A DNA stretch of 64,000 nucleotides from JAMHWF01 sp035911095 (GCA_035911095.1 JAMHWF010000072.1:8300-72299), one strand, 5' to 3'. Shown: positions 47,864-56,532, numbered from the stretch's first letter. Program-made: numbers and translations. Notes: generated by a model from the letters alone, not told the origin.

Positions 47864-48727
47864 TCAGGCCTTCTTGCCCTTGACGTGGCTCTCGAGCTCG
47901 GCGAACGACGGCCGCTCGGTCGAATAGAGCACCTTGCGGCCGAACTCGACCGCCACCTGCGGCGCATAGCCCTGCATCGAGGCGAGCAGCGTCGTCTTGA
48001 TGCACTGCAGTTCCTTGCCGGCCTCGTCGACCTTCTGCTCGAGCAGGCCGGCCAGCGGCTCGGCGAAGGCATAGGCGAGCAGGATGCCGAGGAAGGTACC
48101 GACCAGGGCCGAGCCGATCATCCCGCCGAGCACCGCCGGCGGCTGGCCCACCGAGCCCATCGTGTTGACCACGCCGAGCACCGCCGCGACGATGCCGAAG
48201 GCGGGCAGGCCGCCGGCCAGCCGGTTCAGCGCCGCCACCGCGGCGTATTCCTCGTGGTGGTGGGTCTCGATCTCGCTGTCCATCAGCGACTCGATCTCGT
48301 GGGCGTTCAGGTTGCCCGAGACCATCATGCGCAGGTAGTCGGTGACGAACTCCTGCACGTGGTGGTCGCTGCCGACCACCGGGTACTTCTGGAAGAGCGG
48401 CGAGGAGCCCGGGTCCTCGACGTCCTTCTCGATCGCCATCAGGCCTTCCTTGCGCGCCTTCTGCAGGATGTCGTAGAGCAGCGCCAGCAGCTCCATGTAG
48501 CGCGCCTTGGTGTACTTGCTGCCCTTGAAGCAGCGGCCCAGGCCCGCCATCGTGGCCTTGATGACCTTCATCTGGTTGTTGGCGAGGAAGGCCCCGATCG
48601 CCGCGCCGAAGATGGTGATCATCTCGAACGGCAGCGCCTTCAGCACGACGCTGATGTTCCCCCCGTGCACGATGAATACGCCGAAGACGCATCCCAGCGC
48701 GACGAGCCAGCCGATGATGACGAACAT
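47864..48727 (-). CDS. motA: Flagellar stator protein MotA
   Basis: A 287-residue MotA with four membrane helices, a large cytoplasmic loop carrying the charged residues that act on FliG, and the conserved PAFGIVAAVLGVVNTMGSV and ALVGTFLGILLAYAFAEPLA helices. Forms the proton-driven stator with MotB. First gene of the motAB-cheYZ unit, driven by the sigma-28 promoter at 48761-48787. Confidence 0.96.
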   Translation of the reverse strand: MFVIIGWLVALGCVFGVFIVHGGNISVVLKALPFEMITIFGAAIGAFLANNQMKVIKATMAGLGRCFKGSKYTKARYMELLALLYDILQKARKEGLMAIEKDVEDPGSSPLFQKYPVVGSDHHVQEFVTDYLRMMVSGNLNAHEIESLMDSEIETHHHEEYAAVAALNRLAGGLPAFGIVAAVLGVVNTMGSVGQPPAVLGGMIGSALVGTFLGILLAYAFAEPLAGLLEQKVDEAGKELQCIKTTLLASMQGYAPQVAVEFGRKVLYSTERPSFAELESHVKGKKA

Positions 48728-48760
48728 GGAAGTGAGTCTGTGCGAACCTGATTGCCGGTC

Positions 48761-48787
48761 TTATCGGCGCGGGGGAGGGTCACTTGA
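48761..48787 (-). promoter_or_regulatory. Sigma-28 (FliA) promoter of motAB-cheYZ
   Basis: On the minus strand TCAA (48784-48787), a 15-base spacer, then GCCGATAA (48761-48768). The -10 element is an exact match to the FliA consensus and the spacing is right. It is about 35 bases upstream of the motA ATG. It confirms class-3 control by the fliA product encoded at 33509-34222. Confidence 0.85.
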
Positions 48788-48811
48788 GACGGCGAAGCGG
48801 ATTCGATCGCC

Positions 48812-48874
48812 GGAAAAGAAAGCGGCGGATCCCGAAGGATCCGCCGTGAAAGGCACCAGGGGTGCCGGAGGAGT
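48812..48874 (-). ncRNA. Candidate small RNA, copy B (anti-SD motif, two hairpins, terminator)
   Basis: Minus strand. Starts with ACTCCTCCGGCAC (48862-48874, identical in copy A), then hairpin GGCACC-cct-GGTGCC (48852-48866), linker TTTCAC, and a 10-bp GC-rich stem capped by C(UUCG)G (48823-48846), followed by TTTCTTTT. The last part is a good Rho-independent terminator. CUCCUCC is complementary to Shine-Dalgarno sequences. Same layout as copy A but with different stem bases, so structure is kept by covariation. Its 3' end is 25 bases from the motA promoter. Confidence 0.6.
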
Positions 48875-49081
48875 CACGCTGGGAAAGAAGCCGCTCGCGC
48901 GATGGAGGCTTCATCGACCGCTGCGGGTCGCAACTGGAGCGAGGCACCGCGCCCGGCCGCGCCGGATCGGCATTCGTTCACGCGGCTGGCGCCAGACGCC
49001 GCGGCGCCGCATCAAAGGCCAGGCGGCGCGACGCTGTGCGAGGAATGAAGCACGCGAAGCCGGGAAAAGCCGCGCCGGAAT

Positions 49082-49141
49082 GAAAAACGCGGGCCCTGGG
49101 GCCCGCGTGAAGGACACAGCCCTGGGCTGTGCCGGAGGAGT
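49082..49141 (-). ncRNA. Candidate small RNA, copy A (anti-SD motif, two hairpins, terminator)
   Basis: Minus strand, right after the stop of the methyltransferase gene (15 bases). ACTCCTCCGGCAC at 49129-49141, hairpin CACAGCC-cag-GGCTGTG (49115-49131), linker TCCTTCA, then stem CGCGGGCC/GGCCCGCG (49088-49107) and TTTTTC. It can be read as the terminator of the flhDC operon, as a 3'-UTR-derived small RNA, or both. The 5' end is a guess from the conserved motif. Confidence 0.6.
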
Positions 49142-49156
49142 GATCGATGAAGTCGA

Positions 49157-50020
49157 CTATCGCGCCTTGGCGGGGCTTGCGGACGGCCCTTCGGTCCGGC
49201 GCGTGACGAACGGCGCGCGATAAAGCCACAGCGGGCGCAGGTCCGGTTGCTGGAGCATCGCCTGCGGCTCCAGGGCCTCGGCCTCGAACTCGAGGCTGGC
49301 CAGCCAGGCGCCGGGCGCCAGCTCGCGCCGGGCCTTGTCGACCGCTCGCGGCAGCGTCTCGGGGCGCTGGAACAGGTAGACGAAATCGATGCCGTGCCAG
49401 TCGGCGGCCCACATGTCGCCGCGGCGCACGCGGGCCTCGCGGCAACGCAGGCGGGCGGCCATTGCCAGCGGCCAGCTCCACTCGATGCCTTCGAGGCGGG
49501 CACGCGGATACGCAAGGCGCAGTTCGTCCAGGCCATGGCCGAGGCCGCAGCCGGCGTCGAGCACGCGCGCATACGGCGGCAGCGGGGCCAGGGCCGCGAG
49601 GCCGTCGAGGCTGCCCTGCGCGGTCGGGAAGATCGGCGCGTCGCGCCAGGCCGACAGCGGGTAGACGAGCAGCAGCAGCGCGAGCGGCAGCAGCCAGGCC
49701 CAGGCGGGCAGGCCCGCGGCCGCGCCGCTGGCGAGCCAGGAAAGCGGGAAGCCGAGCGCGACGATCAGCGTGCGCGTGCGCGTCGACGCGAGGATGGCAA
49801 GCACCACGCCGAGCGCGGTCGCCGCACAGGGAGCGAGCCAGGCCGGCGCCGGGCTCGAGGCCAGCAGTGCGTAGAGGCCCCAGGCCAGCGCCCAGGCGCA
49901 CAGCGCGCCCAGGGGCCAGGCCAGGCGGGGCGCCTGTGCGCTGGCCTGTGCGCTCGCCGGGGCGCCGGCAGCGGGCGAGGCGTCGGCCGCGGGGCTGCGC
50001 ACGAGGGCTCCGAACGGCAT
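49157..50020 (-). CDS. Membrane-anchored class I SAM methyltransferase
   Basis: A 287-residue protein with three or four hydrophobic helices (about 34-54, 60-78, 84-103, 106-122) followed by a Rossmann methyltransferase domain (VLDAGCGLGHG at 153-163; YPRARLEGIEWSWPLA; GDMWAADWHGIDFVYLFQRP). The acceptor is unknown; the membrane anchor suggests a lipid, quinone or envelope substrate. It follows flhC by 21 bases and so is probably transcribed with flhDC, an unusual guest in that operon. Copy A of the small RNA pair lies just downstream. Confidence 0.8.
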   Translation of the reverse strand: MPFGALVRSPAADASPAAGAPASAQASAQAPRLAWPLGALCAWALAWGLYALLASSPAPAWLAPCAATALGVVLAILASTRTRTLIVALGFPLSWLASGAAAGLPAWAWLLPLALLLLVYPLSAWRDAPIFPTAQGSLDGLAALAPLPPYARVLDAGCGLGHGLDELRLAYPRARLEGIEWSWPLAMAARLRCREARVRRGDMWAADWHGIDFVYLFQRPETLPRAVDKARRELAPGAWLASLEFEAEALEPQAMLQQPDLRPLWLYRAPFVTRRTEGPSASPAKAR

Positions 50021-50041
50021 CGCGTGCTCCTGCGGGTGTCG

Positions 50042-50731
50042 TCAATGCGCGCCGGCCTGCGGCGGGCGTGGCGCCAGGTGGCGGCCCTTGGCGCCGGGCG
50101 CAGCCGGGGCCGACGCCGCTGTCTCCTCGAGCGCCAGCGCGTCGACCAGCGTGTCGGACGGCTGCTCCTCGGCCTCGGCCCGCTTCGGCGTGCTGTCCAT
50201 CACGATCGAGCCGGCGGCCTTGCCCTTGCCGGCACGCGCCGGCGGGTTGCACAGGCCGCAGACGAAGTGGCGCGCGATCTCGTGCGGGTGCGTGACGAAA
50301 TGCCCGCCGCAGCGGCTGCACTTGGTCATCGTCAGCATGCCGTTGTCGACGAACTTCACCAGGCGCCAGGCGCGCGTCACGCTGAGCAGCGGGTCCAGGT
50401 GCTGGGCCTGCACCTGCTCGAGGTAGAGCTGGTAGGCCTTGATCACGGTGTCGATCTCGTCGAGCTCGGCCACCTTGTTCAGGTACTCGTGGGTGTTCAG
50501 GAACAGCGAGGCATGGATGTTCGGCTGCCAGGTCATGAACCAGTCGGTGGAGAAGGGCAGCTGGCCCTTGCTCGGCGACTTGCCGGCGACTTCCTTGTAC
50601 AGGCGCAGCAGACGCTCGTAGGACAGGTCCGTTTCCGACTCGAGCACCTGCAGGCGCGCCCCGAGGTGGATCAGGGTGACCGCCCGCTCGATCTGCTTGG
50701 CTTCGGTCAGGATGCTCTTCACTCGGCTCAT
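50042..50731 (-). CDS. flhC: Flagellar master regulator subunit FlhC
   Basis: A 229-residue FlhC with the zinc-binding Cys138, Cys141, Cys158 and Cys161 (KCSRCGG...CGLCN), one residue off the E. coli numbering. With FlhD it forms the FlhD4C2 activator of class-2 flagellar genes. Longer than the E. coli protein by an Ala/Pro/Glu-rich tail of about 40 residues. Starts 49 bases after flhD. Confidence 0.97.
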   Translation of the reverse strand: MSRVKSILTEAKQIERAVTLIHLGARLQVLESETDLSYERLLRLYKEVAGKSPSKGQLPFSTDWFMTWQPNIHASLFLNTHEYLNKVAELDEIDTVIKAYQLYLEQVQAQHLDPLLSVTRAWRLVKFVDNGMLTMTKCSRCGGHFVTHPHEIARHFVCGLCNPPARAGKGKAAGSIVMDSTPKRAEAEEQPSDTLVDALALEETAASAPAAPGAKGRHLAPRPPQAGAH

Positions 50732-50780
50732 GCGCGGCTCGCTGGTAATCGGAGGAGGGACGGGCCCGGCGCCCGGAGGC

Positions 50781-51104
50781 TCAGGCGGCTTCCTGGTGGC
50801 GGCCGGCCAGCAGGATGCTGGCGTGCAGGCGCGCCGTCGCGTCGTTGGCGGCCGACTTGCCGTGGTTGGTCAGCAGGCCCCAGACCATGTCGTCGTCCAT
50901 GCGGAAGCGGCACAGCAGCGTGTTCGACGAGGCGATCTTCATCATCTGCGCCGGGCTCAGCAGGCCGATCAGCGCGGCGGTCTCTTCCGAGATGCCGAGG
51001 CGGAACAGCGCCTGTTCGCGGTCGCTGCGGATCAGGCTCTGCGCCAGCATCAGGTAGGAGAGGTTGGCTTCGCGGATTTCGGCGAGGATCTGGTCGGCGT
51101 TCAT
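50781..51104 (-). CDS. flhD: Flagellar master regulator subunit FlhD
   Basis: A 107-residue FlhD (MNADQILAEIREANLSYLMLAQSLIRSDREQALFRLGIS...). The ATG at 51104 gives the conserved start and follows CGCAGGAGCC; an in-frame ATG 15 codons upstream adds an unconserved Pro-rich stretch. Partner of FlhC. Its promoter lies in the divergent region shared with glf. Confidence 0.96.
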   Translation of the reverse strand: MNADQILAEIREANLSYLMLAQSLIRSDREQALFRLGISEETAALIGLLSPAQMMKIASSNTLLCRFRMDDDMVWGLLTNHGKSAANDATARLHASILLAGRHQEAA

Positions 51105-51399
51105 CGGTGGCTCCTGCGGGTGACTGGGTGGCGCATCGCTGCGGTTCAACGTGAAACGGATTGTGGGCAGCCCCCCCGGGGCGGAACATCAGGTCGGTTC
51201 TGTCGCTTGAGTCCCGCTTCTTCCGTACCCCGTGTCAGGCAAATTCCTACACGGCTGCCGGGCGTCGGGCGCGCACCGACACGCGTGTCGGCGCCAGATG
51301 CCCGGCCAAAGCCCGCCAATTTGAGGCTTTGCGCGTCGAGGCCCGTTCCTACACTGGCCCGGCCCTGTCAGCTCCATCGGCAGTGGCGGAGACAGCCCC
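51105..51399. promoter_or_regulatory. Divergent flhD-glf control region
   Basis: A 295-base region between two outward-facing genes. It holds a perfect 16-bp palindrome ccgacacgcgtgtcgg (51276-51291) and two direct copies of ttcctacac (51244-51252 and 51346-51354, 102 bases apart). These are natural candidates for regulator sites controlling the master operon; which protein binds them cannot be said. Confidence 0.45.
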
Positions 51400-52524
51400 A
51401 TGGACTACCTGATCGTCGGTGCCGGCTTCGCAGGTGCGACCTGCGCCCGTGAGCTGGCCGAAGCCGGACGCCGCGTGCGCGTGATCGACCGCCGCCCGCA
51501 CATCGGCGGCAACGCCTACGACCGGCGCGACGGCGCAGGCGTGCTCGTCCATGAATACGGGCCGCACATCTTCCACACCAACAGCGAGCGGGTGTTCGAG
51601 TTCCTGTCGCGCTTCACCGACTGGCGGCCCTACGAGCACCGCGTGCTCGCGGTGCCCGACGCACGCAACGGCCGCGGCTATCCGATGCCGATCAACCGCA
51701 CGACGATCAACCGGCTCTACGGCCTGAACCTCGACGAGGTCGGCATCGAGGCCTACCTCGCCCGGGTGCGCGAGCAGCGCGAGCCGATCCGCAACAGCGA
51801 GGACGTGGTGCTCGCCTCGGTCGGCCGCGACCTGTGCGAGAAGTTCTTCCGCGGCTACACGAGGAAGCAGTGGGGGCTCGACCTGTCGCAGCTGGCCGGC
51901 GGCGTCGCCGCGCGCATCCCGACGCGCAGCAACGACGACGACCGCTACTTCACGGACCGCTTCCAGGCGATGCCGGCCGGCGGCTACACGCGCATGTTCG
52001 AGCGCCTGCTCGACCACCGCCACATCGAGGTCATGACCGGCGTCGCCTTCGCCGACGTCGACACCCGCATCGAGCGCGGGGCGACGATCTTCACCGGCCC
52101 GATCGACGAGTACTACGGCTGGCGCTTCGGCCGCCTGCCGTACCGCTCGCTGCGCTTCGAGCACGAGCACCTGCCCGGCGTGCGCCAGTTCCAGGACGTG
52201 GGCACCGTCAACTACCCGAACGACCACGACTACACGCGGATCACCGAGTTCAAGCACCTGACCGGGCAGATCCACGCCGGCACCTCGATCGTGCGCGAAG
52301 TGCCGACCGCCGAGGGCGAGCCCTACTACCCGATCCCGAACCCCGCCAACCAGGCGCTCTACGAGCGCTACGAGGCGCTGGCCGATGCCGCCGGCGCCGC
52401 CGGCGAGGTCCATTTCATCGGCCGCCTCGCCCAGTACCGCTACTACAACATGGACCAGGTCGTGGCCTCGGCGCTCGCGCTGACGCGGCGCCTGGTCGAC
52501 GCACCGCAGGCGCTGGTCGTCTGA
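51400..52524 (+). CDS. glf: UDP-galactopyranose mutase
   Basis: A 374-residue flavoenzyme. N-terminal FAD-binding VGAGFAGATCARELAEAG, the RRPHIGGNAYD and YGPHIFHTNSE motifs, the PINRTTINRLYGLNL substrate region, and the C-terminal GRLAQYRYYNMDQVV are all diagnostic. It converts UDP-galactopyranose to UDP-galactofuranose, the donor for Galf residues in surface glycans. First gene of the plus-strand glycan cluster. Divergent from flhD. Confidence 0.96.
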   Translation: MDYLIVGAGFAGATCARELAEAGRRVRVIDRRPHIGGNAYDRRDGAGVLVHEYGPHIFHTNSERVFEFLSRFTDWRPYEHRVLAVPDARNGRGYPMPINRTTINRLYGLNLDEVGIEAYLARVREQREPIRNSEDVVLASVGRDLCEKFFRGYTRKQWGLDLSQLAGGVAARIPTRSNDDDRYFTDRFQAMPAGGYTRMFERLLDHRHIEVMTGVAFADVDTRIERGATIFTGPIDEYYGWRFGRLPYRSLRFEHEHLPGVRQFQDVGTVNYPNDHDYTRITEFKHLTGQIHAGTSIVREVPTAEGEPYYPIPNPANQALYERYEALADAAGAAGEVHFIGRLAQYRYYNMDQVVASALALTRRLVDAPQALVV

Positions 52525-52588
52525 GCCCGCCCTGCCGTCCGCCGTCGCCCGCCGCCGGAACCCACCGCCGAAGCACCCACCACCGCCC

Positions 52589-53761
52589 ATGACCTTCCCC
52601 AGCCTCCACACCTCGCCGCGTGCGCCATCGCATCCCGGCGCGATCGGCGCGAGTGCCGTTGCCGGCCTGCGTGACACCGCGTTCTCCCTGGTCTTCGCCG
52701 GACAGGAGGACCAGGCGATCGACGTGCTGCAGCAGGCGCTGGCGCGCCAGCCGGGCGAGGCCGATCTGTTCGGCGACGTGGCCGCGATCCGCCTGCGCCA
52801 GGGCCGTCACCCGGAGTGCATCTCGGCGGCGCGCGCGGCGCTGGAGCGGGATCCGCTGCATGACGAATCCGCCTACGCACTGGCGGTCTCGCTGGCGGAA
52901 CTCGGGCAGACCCATGAAGCCCAGGTGCTGCACGAGGCGCTGGGCGAGGGCACGCGGGCGGCGCGCTTCCATCGCGCGCATCCGGCGCTGGCACAGCGCA
53001 GCCGTGCCGAGGCGGGCCGGCTGCGGGCGCTGATCCTGCCGCCGCCGCGGCCGGGCACGCCGTCGCGCCCCACGCCGACCGGTGCGCTGCCGCCCTCGAC
53101 GCGCTTCGACACCGATGGCCCCGGCAAGTACCAGATCGACCATCTCGTGCAGGGCGCCGACCAGCGCGTCGGCGGCCCGATCCAGGACGACGAGGCCCTG
53201 GTGATGTACGCACTGGTGCGCAGCATGCGCATGCGCCGGGTGCTGGAGGTCGGCGGCCTGTCCGGCTATTCGGCGCGCAACTTCCTGGTGGCGCTCGGCG
53301 ACGAGACCGATGCCGCCGTCTACACCTGCGACCTCGACCCGGTGTCCTCGCAGGCGCCGCACCACCATGTGCTCACCAAGGACTGCGGGCAGATCACGCT
53401 CGAGGACCTGCATCACAAGCCGCTCGACCTGATCTTCTTCGACGCCCACGTGCTCGAGCCGCAGCTCGCGCTGCTGGCGCGTCTGGAGGCGGCCGGGCTG
53501 CTGCTGCCGCGCACGGTGCTCGCGCTGCACGACACCAATCTGCATCCCTGCAAGACCGCGCCCTGGTCGTACCCGATCGTCGACACCGACGGCGCATCGG
53601 GCCACGTGCACCAGGCGGTCGAGCGCCGGATGGTCAACACGCTGCAGCGCGCCGGCTGGCAGGCGCTGTGCCTGCACATGGGCGGCGAGCGCTCGGACCC
53701 GCGCCTGCCGGTGCGGCATGGCCTGACCCTGATGCAGCGCTTCACGCCGCTGGCGACCTGA
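52589..53761 (+). CDS. TPR-like / class I SAM methyltransferase
   Basis: A 390-residue protein. Residues 20-140 are TPR-like helical repeats (EDQAIDVLQQALARQPGEADLFGDVAAIRLRQG). Residues 180-390 are a Methyltransf_24-type Rossmann domain (VLEVGGLSGYSARNFLVAL, YTCDLDP, LDLIFFDAHV, ALHDTNLHPC). The SAM-binding loop and acidic residues are intact. Probable sugar or glycan O-methyltransferase by context. 64 bases after glf. Confidence 0.8.
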   Translation: MTFPSLHTSPRAPSHPGAIGASAVAGLRDTAFSLVFAGQEDQAIDVLQQALARQPGEADLFGDVAAIRLRQGRHPECISAARAALERDPLHDESAYALAVSLAELGQTHEAQVLHEALGEGTRAARFHRAHPALAQRSRAEAGRLRALILPPPRPGTPSRPTPTGALPPSTRFDTDGPGKYQIDHLVQGADQRVGGPIQDDEALVMYALVRSMRMRRVLEVGGLSGYSARNFLVALGDETDAAVYTCDLDPVSSQAPHHHVLTKDCGQITLEDLHHKPLDLIFFDAHVLEPQLALLARLEAAGLLLPRTVLALHDTNLHPCKTAPWSYPIVDTDGASGHVHQAVERRMVNTLQRAGWQALCLHMGGERSDPRLPVRHGLTLMQRFTPLAT

Positions 53762-53809
53762 GCCCCGAACCCCCCCCGGCGCCACGCGGCGCCCCCGGAG
53801 ACCCCTGAC

Positions 53810-54811
53810 ATGAAGCCCTACCTGGCCCTTTTCCGCGCCGGCCCGAGCTCGCTGCACCCGGCGGCGATCGAACGCCTCGAGGCGCAGAACTTCGACTACG
53901 CGCTGTCCTGGTTCGGCGACCTGCCGCCGGCGGCCGACGGTGCGGTCTTCGTCCACCTGCAGAAGGGCGCCAAGTGGCCCGGCCTCGAGCAGACCTTGCG
54001 TGCGCACTGGGACACGATCCAGCAGTACCGCTACGTCTGGCTGCCCGACGACGACCTGCTCTGCGAGCCCGAGCAGGTCTCGCGCATGTTCGCGATCTGC
54101 GACGAGCTGCAGCTCGAGCTGGCCCAGCCGGCGCTGACGCGCGACTCGTACTTCACGCACCTCGTCACGCTGCAGCACCCGACCTTCCAGCTGCGCTTCA
54201 CGAACTTCGTCGAGATCATGGCGCCGGTGCTGTCGATCGACATGCTCGCGCGCGTGTTCCCGACGCTGGCCGGCAACATCAGCGGCTACGGCCTCGACGC
54301 GCTCTGGCCCCGGCTCTCGAAGCTCGGCAAGGTCGCGATCGTCGACGACACGCCGGTGCGCCACACGCGGCCGGTCGGCGGCCCGAACTACGCGTTCAGC
54401 CAGAAGGCCGGCATTGCGCCGGCGCACGAGGACTGGCTCACCTCGACCGCGCACGGCGTCGAGACGCCGGGCGACTTCCACATCAACTACGCCGGCCTGC
54501 TGCAGAGCGGCGACGCGATCTGCATCGGCAGCACGGCGAACGAACTCGACGCGATGCTGAAGGCGCTGCTGCAGTCCTGCAACGGCATCAAGACCAGCGC
54601 CTTGACGCTGACACGCTACCTCGGCAACCACTACAGCTACTGGGCTGGCGGCGAGTTCGGCCGCGTGCGCTACCCGCGCGCCCTGCTGCGCCTGGTGCTG
54701 AACCAGACGCTGCAGCACGCCGGCATCCGCTTCCCTGCGCCGCCCGAGGAGGCGCCGGCAATGCAGCCTTCGGTCTCGCAGCTGGGCGCGACGTTCGGCG
54801 CGCTGGCCTGA
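53810..54811 (+). CDS. DUF707 family protein, glycosyltransferase-like
   Basis: A 333-residue soluble protein of the DUF707 type: AxFRAGPSSLHP start, VFVHLQKGAKWPGLEQTL, the acidic VWLPDDDLLCEPEQV and IMAPVLSIDML patterns. The DDD with neighbouring acidic residues could bind metal and nucleotide sugar like a DXD site. The family is linked to glycan synthesis but has no proven reaction. A shortened relative of it appears as the N-terminal part of the next gene. Gap of 48 bases from the methyltransferase, and 13 to the next gene. Confidence 0.8.
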   Translation: MKPYLALFRAGPSSLHPAAIERLEAQNFDYALSWFGDLPPAADGAVFVHLQKGAKWPGLEQTLRAHWDTIQQYRYVWLPDDDLLCEPEQVSRMFAICDELQLELAQPALTRDSYFTHLVTLQHPTFQLRFTNFVEIMAPVLSIDMLARVFPTLAGNISGYGLDALWPRLSKLGKVAIVDDTPVRHTRPVGGPNYAFSQKAGIAPAHEDWLTSTAHGVETPGDFHINYAGLLQSGDAICIGSTANELDAMLKALLQSCNGIKTSALTLTRYLGNHYSYWAGGEFGRVRYPRALLRLVLNQTLQHAGIRFPAPPEEAPAMQPSVSQLGATFGALA

Positions 54812-54824
54812 GGCGAGAGTGCAC

Positions 54825-56522
54825 ATGGACAGGCGCTTTCTCGTCGTCGTGCACGCGGGCGACCGCTCGCGCCACCCCGGCTGGCTGCCCACGGGCCCGC
54901 GCAGCTGGGACCTCGTCGTCTGCTACGCCGGCAACGACCCGCAACGCTACGCGGCGGACGGCGACGGCATGGTCCGCATCGACCGCGCCGGCGCGCGCTG
55001 GCCGACGCTCGCCGGGCTGCTCGCCGACACGCGCGAGGCCTGGCAGCACTACGAGCAGCTGTGGCTGCCGCCCGACGACCTGGAGATCACGCCGGAGGCG
55101 ATCGACCAGCTCTTCGCCGCGGCGAGCGCGCAGGGCCTCGACCATGCCCGCCCGCTGTCGAACGGCGAAGACCTCGGCGCCGTGGCGCCGCTGTTCTCGG
55201 CCGGCCTGCTGACGCGACTGCTGCCGCGCCTGGCGCGCGCCGACGCCGGCACGATGGCGCGCGACTGGGCGCGTTTCGCAACCGAGGCGGGCGGCCGGGT
55301 CGGCAGCCTCGACCTCGACGCGCCGCGCCGGCACGGCGCCGCCGCAGCCAGCGCGCCGCCGGCGCTGTCGGTCATCGTCCCCAGCTTCAACCGCGCCGAG
55401 ATCCTGGCGCGCTGCCTGGCCCAGCTCGCGGCCCAGACACTCGCGCCCGAGCGCTACGAGGTGATCGTCGTCGACGACGGCTCGACCGATGCGACGCCGC
55501 AGGTGCTCGCCGCGGCGGCGCGCTCGCAGGGCGTCATCGCACTGCATCAGCCCAACCTCGGGCCGGCGGCGGCACGCAACCATGCGCTGGCGCGGGCGCG
55601 CGGCGAGTGGCTGCTGTTCCTGAACGACGACGCGCTGCTCGAGCCGCAGGCGCTGGAGATCCACCTCGCCGAGCACGCGCGCCGCGGACCGCGCGCCGCG
55701 GTGCTGGGTGCGTTCACGATGCACCCGGACTTCGCGCGCCTCGACCGGCCGCTCGGGCATTGCCTGGACCATTCCGACCTGGTGTTCGAGTACCCGTTCC
55801 TGCGGCCCGGCCAGCCCTACGGCCACCGCGAGTTCTATACCTGCAACCTGAGCATCGGGCGCGAGTTCGTGCAGCGCCACGGCGGCTTCGACGAAGGCTT
55901 CGTGCGCATGGGCGCCGAGGACATCGAGCTCGGCATGCGGCTGGAACGCGAGGGCTGCCAGGTCTTCTACCGCCCGGACGCCATCGCGCGCCATGCGCAC
56001 CGCCTCGACGCGCCGGGGCTGGCGCGGATGTTCCAGTTTCGCGGGCGCGGCGGCGTCCACCTGTTCACGACCAAGCCGCAGTTCCAGCCGCACTACGCCG
56101 AGATGCCGGCCTCGCGGCGCGACAGCTTCCTCGCCCTCGACGCGCAGCTGCAGCCGCTGCTGCGGCGCCTGGACGACGCGATCGCGCGCTTCGACGCCCG
56201 CGAGCTCGCCACCGCCAGCGGTACACCGGTGGCGCTGCACCAGCGCTCGACCGGCATCGACTTCAGCTCGCTCTGGAGCTGGCCCGACAGCGCGATCGAA
56301 CGCATGCTGGGGCGGCTGATCGAGACGCTGGAACGTGATGCCGGTCACGCCGCGGGCGGGCCGCTGCCCACGCTGCAGGAGGCGGCAGGCCGCCTCTACC
56401 CGGCGCTGCAGTTCGTCAAGTGGTACCACGACACGCTCGGCCTGCTGTCGTCGCCCGAGCTGCTGCCCTACCTCGACACCCTGCAGGCGCGCCGCCGCGG
56501 CGCGCTGCGCCAGGCCGCCTGA
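54825..56522 (+). CDS. Family 2 glycosyltransferase with a DUF707-like N-terminal part
   Basis: A 565-residue protein. Residues 1-165 resemble the preceding DUF707 protein (LWLPPDDLEITPEAIDQLFA against VWLPDDDLLCEPEQVSRMFA; HARPL against AQPAL). Residues 178-390 are a GT-A family 2 domain (LSVIVPSFNRAEILARCL, VIVVDDGSTDATPQ, LFLNDDALLEP, FDEGFVRMGAEDIELGMRL with the acidic base region). The last 170 residues are helical. Probably adds a sugar to a surface glycan. ATG 54825 preferred over GTG 54819. Confidence 0.85.
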   Translation: MDRRFLVVVHAGDRSRHPGWLPTGPRSWDLVVCYAGNDPQRYAADGDGMVRIDRAGARWPTLAGLLADTREAWQHYEQLWLPPDDLEITPEAIDQLFAAASAQGLDHARPLSNGEDLGAVAPLFSAGLLTRLLPRLARADAGTMARDWARFATEAGGRVGSLDLDAPRRHGAAAASAPPALSVIVPSFNRAEILARCLAQLAAQTLAPERYEVIVVDDGSTDATPQVLAAAARSQGVIALHQPNLGPAAARNHALARARGEWLLFLNDDALLEPQALEIHLAEHARRGPRAAVLGAFTMHPDFARLDRPLGHCLDHSDLVFEYPFLRPGQPYGHREFYTCNLSIGREFVQRHGGFDEGFVRMGAEDIELGMRLEREGCQVFYRPDAIARHAHRLDAPGLARMFQFRGRGGVHLFTTKPQFQPHYAEMPASRRDSFLALDAQLQPLLRRLDDAIARFDARELATASGTPVALHQRSTGIDFSSLWSWPDSAIERMLGRLIETLERDAGHAAGGPLPTLQEAAGRLYPALQFVKWYHDTLGLLSSPELLPYLDTLQARRRGALRQAA

Positions 56523-56532
56523 AGGAGGCGCG

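Noticed and set aside
48911..49117. 68-codon minus-strand frame between the two small RNA candidates
   Set aside because: Basic low-complexity translation that runs through the terminator of copy A; no ribosome-binding site.
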